Assembly: GCA_947623455.1 (NCBI GenBank)
Contig: OX392529.1
Coordinates: forward strand, 60,593,186 to 60,657,185
Source of the DNA: Mimachlamys varia
Taxonomy: Eukaryota; Mollusca; Bivalvia; Pectinida; Pectinidae
Length of the DNA: 64,000 bases
Direction: 5' to 3'
The position numbers were made by a program, and so were the translations under genes. Each line of letters begins with the position of its first letter. Within the stretch, counting starts at the first letter, position 1. Positions 56,334 to 64,000 of the stretch are shown piece after piece. Under the pieces are notes generated by a model, which did not search any database, was not told where the DNA came from, and saw nothing but the letters and a program-made list of their open reading frames with translations.

Positions 56334-56685
56334 CTAGTTTTGCTGGCGGTTTTACAGACATTTGTACCTAGTTTTGCTGGTGGTTTTACAGACATTTGTA
56401 CCTAGTTTTGATGGTGGTTTTACAGACATTTGTACGTAGTTTTGCTGGTGTTTTTACAGACATTTGTACCTAGTTTTGCTGGTGGTTTTACAGACATTTG
56501 TACCTAGTTTTTGCTGGCAGTTTTACAGACATTTGTACCTAGTTTTGCTGGTGGTTTTACAGACATTTGTACGTAGTTTTGCTGGTGTTTTTACAGACAT
56601 TTGTACCTAGTTTTGCTGGTGGTTTTACAGACATTTGTACCTAGTTTTGCTGGTGATTTTACAGACATTTGTACCCAGTTTTGTT
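56334..56685. repeat. 34-bp tandem array, about 10 copies
   Basis: The unit contains TTTGCTGGTGGTTTTACAGA then CATTTGTACCTAGT. Each unit carries TTTTACAG, an acceptor-like octamer. Confidence 0.92.
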
Positions 56686-56976
56686 AGTCGTTCTTGTTTG
56701 ACTGAGAAAATATTTATCAGACCTTAAAGAAGGTCTTAAAATCAAACAAATATTGTCCATCTCTTCCAACGTTTTGGATATATATATTTTATATATCACA
56801 CCGCCTGACAAAGCAATAGAAGGCAGAAAGACCTTGTGGTAGATCTTGACATTTGAGATTTAGTTTTGCTAGTCGTTCATGTTTGACTGAGAAAATATTT
56901 GTCAGACTTTAAAATCAAACAGATATTGTTCATCTCCAACTTTTTGGATATATACCTTGTGGTAGATCTTGACATA
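56679..56976. repeat. tandem segmental duplication of about 115-180 bp
   Basis: Copy 1 (from 56679) and copy 2 (from about 56862) both run from TAGTCGTTC.TGTTTGACTG through ATCAAACA.ATATTG and TTTTGGATATATA to ACCTTGTGGTAGATCTTGAC. Copy 2 lacks about 60 internal bases. Copy 1 begins in the last unit of the 34-bp array. Confidence 0.85.
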
Positions 56977-59264
56977 TTTATTAATCTATTCTAAACTTTA
57001 CTGAGTCAACTTTTGCTTGAGATTTTGGCAGTTTGACAATATGTATATATACTTGGTTGTAAATATCTCCATTTCCCTCAAGCATACAATAATATACTAT
57101 AGAATAATAATGAGCCTTCAAAGTGTTCCTGTACTGTGTTAGTACAATTTAGTATTCTAATCACTTCTCAGTACAGGTGTAAAATAGGTTTCCTTAAAGC
57201 TATATAACACTGGCTGACACCAATGTTCCCATTTTACTCTATTTCTATTATAAGTTGACCTGAACGAAAACAACCACAAATCATGACTTTGTAATGATGG
57301 CTGTTCACTTGATAAAATAGTTTAATGGATGGTTTCATGTGTGTTGTGACAATGGCGATGGTTTTTATGGACTTAAGAATATATTTTGTGTTTGACCTGA
57401 AAGCAGGATCACCTTGATAGGAGATGTAGTGACTTGTATTCAGGTATGGCAGAGGGACCTACAGGATACAGATTCACATCTACACGCAGATGATCAATGG
57501 ACACGATTAAGGAACACGTTAACAGGGATGAATGGCGAAAAATAAAGTGCCTTCAAGCAACTTTTATAAAATAGATAAAGAAGATTTTACAGTATGTCAT
57601 AAAATGGGCTAGAACTATTTGACTTTTTTTAATTTATGATTTCTTTTTTATCAATGATTTTATAGAGTATCATCTAGATATGAATAAATAATTTTTCTGC
57701 AAAATATGAAAAATGTGCCTTCCTCAGGTTATCAATGTAATCGACTTTACAAATCTCTCGATACATTCATTTAAATAAAACCAGGATATCTCATCCCCAA
57801 GGCTCTGGTACATGATCAGCAGTCCTTTGGATACAAGTTAGAAGATATTATAGATTTGTGGAAATATTTCAGAAAGTGCCATGGATGATTGGCATATTTT
57901 CACTTGATAAGGAATTAAAGAATTACTAATCTTGATCAAAAGAAATAAGAAGGAATTGCTGATTAGCTTCTTCTGGAGAATGAAGGGATTTGAAACATGC
58001 CGTAAATTAGATTACGATACAGGTGGATTAACATTGGTGCCTAGGATTGTGGTATTATAACTAAATCTGTAGAATTCAACACTTTTCCTAATGTGCCCTA
58101 TTCATAGATATAAGAGGATTAGTATACTGAGATTAACAAGCCCAGGTCACTGACTTGCTGTGATATGATGTCGCCTATCAGAATATGACACTTTCATTGA
58201 GAAGTCATTGTGACGTTACTTGGTGTAGAACAGAGAATTGCGTCCATTTTAAACATCAACTGTAAGATGCTTGAACTGGAAGTTGAAGACCAGCCATGAG
58301 ACTTTGAATAGTAAACTTAGAATGTTCAGCAAGAAAAACTAATGTGCCAGAGAAAGAATGGGATACATGCACTAAATAAAATTTATTGTTTTCGGTTTCC
58401 TTACATCAGCAAACTTACATATATATCCATTCTAAGGGCAATATACATTTTCATATGAATGTTGCGGTTATAATTATGGTTTTTCAGGGTAACAATTAAA
58501 AAAAGAAGTAAAAAGTTATTGAACAGACATCAAGGCTTCCAGCCTTATTTTGTATGTATAAAAACAGAAATGTAATACTTGTTTCTAAACACCTGTCAAT
58601 GTGACAGAGATGAACACATAGGGTTTAAGTGCACATCTTGGGTCTGCATTCCGTGTTGAGTTTGTGTAGAGCTGAGAGTTTTGTTTCTGTAAACAGAAAC
58701 CAATTACGCATGCTTTTTGCACATGCTGCTCACATGGAACGGTGGACCTCCAGCAGCGATAAAAACACAAGACAGGCATGTTCCTGCCGGTTGGCAGCAC
58801 GGACATACTATTTTACAGGGAACTATATGGATGATAACATTTCTAAAGTCCCAGCTGAGGGTGAATTGATCAGGTCTTTTGGTAATCGAGCGTGTCATTC
58901 ATTGTCAATAAGCCTGACCAATTATCATACATGGAAACATTTGAAATGATACACTTCCCTGGTGGTTTACACATGGTGCTGTTTAAAGCAGCAGGCCCAC
59001 TGAGCCTTTTTGTGATGAGGTTGATAAATAAGATGCTGACGGAGCTGTGGGTATACATGTACCTGGTGACCGGGTATGGTATATCAGTCACTGTAGATGT
59101 ACCCCGCCCAACACATATCTGTGGTACACTGATAAACAGATATGTAAACAATATGTGTTAGTCTTTCTACCAGGTGTAAATGTCCTACAGATTTGATGGA
59201 TAGTTTGAACAAATATTCACGAAAAAAAACATTGGTTCAACTGATGTACCATTGAACAAATATT
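56977..59264. other. probable intron, no recognisable gene
   Basis: Overlapping ORFs at 58585-59161 on both strands (up to 106 codons) show no family motif and no consistent splice frame, so they are left uncalled. Confidence 0.4.
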
Positions 59265-59395
59265 TACTGTTCACGATGGAAGTATGATTTGTTCATTGAC
59301 TGTTCACGATGGAAGTATGATTTGTTCATTGACTGTTCACGATGGAAGTATGATTTGTTCACTGACTGTTCACAATAGAAATATGATTTGTTCAG
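59265..59395. repeat. 33-bp tandem array, 4 copies
   Basis: The unit contains TGTTCACGATGGAAGTATGA then TTTGTTCATTGAC. Confidence 0.9.
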
Positions 59396-62300
59396 ATTGA
59401 TCTACGGGTCACTTTCTGAATGTTAAGACCAGCGGCTGGTCATTTTACAGTGTACCAGTTATATTTATATTGATAGCTTGATATTATTGTATCAGGTCTG
59501 GTTTATAACACCCGTTCCATTTGTAGTGTCATCTTCTTTGGCCTACATTATTCATCTTATATTTGTGACCTTCAAAGCAGGTTAGGGTCATAGGTAAATG
59601 AATTATAACTGTTTAAATTCCATTACTCTGGACCCTTGCGATTATTGTTACTTTAAAGTTGGCCAAGGTCATTCATCAAGACAAAATTTATTAGTATCTT
59701 ATTGTTCAGAAGTGATAGGACTGTTTGACACATACAATGATACATGTACAAACCCGGTGATCTTGATCACGGGTCAAGGTTCCACTGAACAACCTGAAGG
59801 CTTGATTCTGTATATATATATTATATTCTGTTTCTGACATTCAAAACTTAATGACATTTAGGACCGTGATGATAGTAAACATGACCTTGTCATCTACACC
59901 CTGTGTATCTGTGTAGACAAATATGGTCAAAGTACTAGACCTACAGTAGCCCCGCCCGACCCAACAATTATAGCATGCAGTCAGAATGTCAGCTCGGCTG
60001 TGATGAGGGGACTGAGGTCAGCGTTAAAACGGTCCATCTCTGACCTTCCCCTTTCAGGACATGGTACATGATATACAAGGACAGGCCGAGAAATGTAAGA
60101 TTTCATGCATTAAAGACATAGCTTGGTTCTATATTGCCTGTTATATCAACATTGTGCTGGGTGTTTTATAGTTAAGTCATACCCTAACAATCGTGTTGGC
60201 CATATGTTCCTTTTTATCTCCAGTTTGTTGCTGTTGTAGAACCTGCAGCTGTTCATTTACCTTCACCAGTAAAACAAGAAATCAAAATCCACTGGTACAC
60301 AATGAACAAGAAATCAAAATCCACTGGTACACAATGATTTTGCACATTTTATGACAGTTTTCAAGACAGCTGATATTACCCCTACAAGATGCAAACTGGC
60401 CAAAAAAAAACAACAACAAAAAACTAAATAAATTTGTGCTTTGGTGTACTTTTTGTCCTTGAAAATTGAGATCACCGGTGATGGTACGTCCAGTGTACTT
60501 GATGAAGAAGAAATCAGTGCTTGTGTTACAATACGATGGAACTAGATCCTGACCAGATATTGTCAGGTGTTTGTATGTTCACCCAGGTGAAGTGTAATCA
60601 GAAAAGTTAGGTGTGCATTTAGATTTTATCTTCATTACTCAGTGCATCTGGGTGAAAAAGGAAATTTATCAAATTAAACATATTCACATATGGCTGAGTG
60701 GTAATTTTATCCATAAAAAAATCTCCCCGGTTTGAAAAAGATGCCTGATTGTCCAATTTATTTTGATGTATTGAAATATGAGCTGATTTGAATTAGTTCA
60801 AGGAAGTATCGGTGGTCTTTTTTGGCCCGTCTATAGGTAAAAATTGTCCCTATTTACGACCTATCCATCTCTTTGTGGAGATAATGCGTTAAGTTCGCCT
60901 CTCCGCCCACAAAGGTACAGATTTAATGTCTAATGCCCCAATAATCTCTTGTTACTACAATACCATGCCGTACAGTTTCATCCATTGCTTGTAGGAATAT
61001 CTTTAGACACATGGTTGACATTTTGGCTTGTTCAATGCTTGTCTGTATTCAGTGGAAGCTGAATCTTGTCTGGTAGGCACTTGTCAGGTGTAACAGTTCA
61101 CCTTCTGGGGCCATGTCCCCTATTGTCCTTATTCTGGGGCCGTAGACAAGAGACATCTTCACAGCTGGGTTGGGACTTGATAGCAAAACTCATTATCCAA
61201 TATTTGGCAGGTGGCGTATATCTTGTTGTTCACAAAATTACAGCCAATTTACATATAGCTGTCCCATTCTATACACAGAAAGTGATTACGGTATAATGAG
61301 CATGTCCTGGTTTAAGCCTTGTAACACACTTGTTGTAAATCTTACTACAGTTAAAATCCCCACACAAGGCTGCATACAATCTATCATGAATTAAAGACAG
61401 AAAAAAAATTGATACAAAGTTTGCTACTCAAGTAAAAATCAAATTTTTAACTCCTTTCTTTTAAGACAAATTGTTCACTTAAGGTAAAATGTTACGTAAT
61501 GATGGCCACTATTTACACATGGTGCTGACTCAATGTTTACACTTTTAAAAATAACAATCCTGTCGCTTTGTATGTTGTAACGCTGCGACTTTGTTATACT
61601 GACTGTTGTAGAAACACTGCTCTGTAAAAAGTACAGGTTATCATATTGAAGTGACATACATCCGCCCTGACTACGCAACATTAAAAACTCACTTTGATCC
61701 AACAGATACGATGTACATAATTACCTCGCGGGGTGTTATTATGCAAATGAGGGTCGTCACATGTGACAGTCTGTGACATCAGCGGTTTTCATCAAGAGAA
61801 AGGGTGTCATGCCTCAAGGTCAAGGACAAACTTCAAAATAGTTTTTATCGCATATTGTGTAACACCATTAGTCAAGTCTCCTATGGTCTGGGAATGTATA
61901 GTTCTGTTGTAGTTTACGTCGTATGTACAGTCTGGGAATGTTTAACACTTCAATTACAGAGAAGCATCCTGCCGTTACTTTAATTTTCAATTCAAAAATA
62001 TTTAAATACACTGGTAAGTGTGCTGGCTAGCTACACACTGACGTGGCTGATTTTCCTTCCAGTGCCTTGAGAAGAAGGGAAACCTTTTAAGTGCTGTGGA
62101 ATAATTTGCAGGATTTATGCTTTTTGTAATGCCAGCTGACATTTGAACATGTTTTTCCAACTGAATAATACTGCAGCAGTTATGACAGGTGTGTGATATA
62201 CCTGTGCTGAGATGACAGGGCATGTCACCACATACATGTAGGGAAACATAGGGACACACCTGACTCTACCATTACACTGCCACGCTAGTTCCTGTCTCAC

Positions 62301-63999
62301 TGACCTGTTAGGACCGTCCAACATCGGCCAGCTTGTTAACGGTCAATTGACCACTCGAGACGTTCCTTAATTACAAGAAAATTGGACAAGTTTTCAATGA
62401 CATGGTTAAGATTTTCATTGTGATGCTATGAACACCTGTGGCCAGGTAAGAAATGTGGAGATTTGACAGATGCATTACTTCAAGGTTTACCTGTATGATA
62501 TAGGCAACTCCGTTTACGCAGTGCCTTGAGTGAAATTGAAATTCAGAAGAATTTTAAGGACTAATTGCAGTTCTGTTCATTATATATGTTTACCTGAAGA
62601 CTATAGCTGTGGTTCACCTGTAGCGTACCTGTATAGACGTACCTGTATAAACGTACCTGTCGCCTTGGTACATCTGACCATTACCTTAATGACTTGTCTA
62701 TTGTAAGGTGATCAGATTACTAGTAAGGTTCCAGCCAGGTGAAATGTCATTGATTTGTTAATGCAGTGTTACACCTGTACTTTACCTGTGCATACGGACA
62801 AGTCGTCACAGAAGGTACATGAAGACAGGTGTATACCGATAATGAGGACATGTGTGTATAATGATTGTATACAAACACTGCCTGCGAGTCAGTGACGGGG
62901 TAGCTATGTTAGGGGGTGGACCTACCCAACACCTGGCCGACATTATCTACCTCCTTAGCTGACCATACCGGTCAGTGCTAATTAGATGAGTAACTAATTA
63001 GTGGACATCAGTGAGCTGTGGCTGGTGACTGTTTACGCCTGTTGTCTACTGGAGTGTAGAGCTGTGCCGAGGACCTGTGACATGTGTAGAAGCCCCTGTT
63101 CTATATAAATACTGATCATGGCACCATTCCAGTGGATTAAATGTCTCTAACCTCAACATGGCCTGAGGTCGCAATCCACTATTGTCAGCGGACTGTGTAT
63201 CGGACCTTGTTCAATACCGTTTTACCTGGATAATCAAACGCACCCCAGATTGGAGGTAGCTTTTCATATATCATGTCTTTACATATCAGATTTTCATCAG
63301 TCCACGTCTGTCGTGGATCGCTGGGGCATGGTGAACTGTAAATATGTATACCGTGTCGCCCTCTAATGTTTCATAATCATGTCAGGAGATGAGTGATTGT
63401 GTTTAAATTTCGCACCAACATAATTGGAGCCGATCCATTTCTGTATGTACATGTGATTATTTGTTTAGTCCGATATCAGTGAAGCAGACAAGTGCTGATC
63501 CAGGGCAAAAAGTATTGGAATTTAAAAAAAAAACAAATATATTGTCAGTGTTAACACGGATAAATGGTGCTTGTTGATAGAGGAAAGCATTGAATATAAG
63601 TGTGTGTATTGTGTGTACGGAGATACCTACCATCACAGTACGTGATACATGTCATTCATGCCTGTGTTTTGTGCAATGAAATCGGCCATGAAATGTGGAG
63701 AATGTGAAAAATCGTAAAAAGTTTTAAATTGTTTCTCCTTCTGCATCATAGAATTTGTAATGTATTAATGATGTACACAGAAAAGCAGTTCAGAGAGGTT
63801 TCTTTGTCCGATTAATGTTCCCACTGGATTAAATGGATTCAGGAATTACTCCACCTCAACAGAATTTCTGGTGACGCAATGTAATTTGGGAATCGGTGTG
63901 GTTGTAAATTTATGATGCCCAAGTGAAAATGAAAGAAAATGGTATCATAGCGTTTTTCATTGATGTCAAGCTTTTGAGTGAGGGAGAATGAGTTCAGAT
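59396..63999. other. probable intron or downstream region, no recognisable exon
   Basis: The last 1.5 kb is somewhat GC-richer and includes TATATAAATA at 63102-63111, followed by ATGGCACCATTC at 63118. That could be a TATA promoter (CLASP genes use internal promoters for isoforms lacking TOG1), but the ORF there stops after ten codons. No CLASP exon was identified. Confidence 0.35.
60273..60336. repeat. 32-bp exact two-copy tandem duplication
   Basis: AACAAGAAATCAAAATCCAC plus TGGTACACAATG occurs twice without a mismatch, indicating a recent event. Confidence 0.95.
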
Positions 64000-64000
64000 C

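Noticed and set aside
57421..57540. Possible next CLASP exon after TATTCAG
   Set aside because: In the required phase it reads GT ATG GCA GAG and reaches a stop after about 15 codons. There is no similarity to the CLASP linker or TOG2.
58585..59161. Overlapping ORFs of 64-106 codons on both strands
   Set aside because: No motif, no codon or composition signature, and several frames are open at once at lengths expected by chance in a moderately GC-rich stretch.
60058..60105. Possible CLASP exon after CCTTTCAG with a downstream GTAAG
   Set aside because: In the phase required by exon 8 it hits TGA after four codons, and the sequence has no CLASP similarity.

Overview
This is animal nuclear DNA, most likely from a bivalve or other mollusc. 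It is AT-rich with long introns. It carries decayed non-LTR retrotransposon and tRNA-SINE pieces, and it contains the molluscan interspersed motif AAGGGAGATAACTC several times (for example near 49846 and, inverted, near 2036 and 39691). There are no operons, phage genes, rRNA genes or CRISPR arrays. The species assignment is inference; the animal assignment is firm because the window contains a spliced, conserved metazoan gene.

One protein-coding gene can be read with confidence. It is the 5' part of a CLASP gene (cytoplasmic linker-associated protein; vertebrate CLASP1/2, Drosophila orbit/chb) on the + strand. Eight coding exons were assembled by hand at 6837-7013, 41412-41490, 43250-43293, 43704-43763, 44376-44467, 45129-45204, 46331-46428 and 49059-49132. 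All introns are GT-AG and all phases fit. Together they encode residues 1-233, the N-terminal TOG1 domain. The rest of CLASP must lie beyond 64000. A non-coding 5' exon probably ends at 6836, and a CpG-rich segment near 4650-4790 is a possible promoter and first exon.

Layout: 1-4600 is intergenic, with a broken LINE reverse transcriptase (about 917-1902) and several hairpins. At 4650-6836 lie the putative promoter and 5'UTR, with a 42-bp array seeded in a tRNA-like SINE head. Intron 1 covers 7014-41411 (34 kb), and roughly half of it is minisatellite. Exons 2-8 lie in 41.4-49.1 kb with further arrays. The interval 49.1-64 kb is intron 8 or beyond and is ordinary AT-rich DNA with a few small arrays.

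More than twenty tandem arrays (units of 9-67 bp) make up about 37% of the window. The most striking result is that several are anchored on CLASP splice junctions. The exon 1 donor is tandemly repeated about 12 times and the exon 2 donor about 33 times. The exon 8 acceptor is present five times, and the exon 5 donor lies inside a two-copy duplication. Each repeated unit carries 8-18 bases of exon plus adjoining intron, so the gene holds arrays of decoy splice sites. Nearly all the long ORFs in this window come from these arrays and are not genes.
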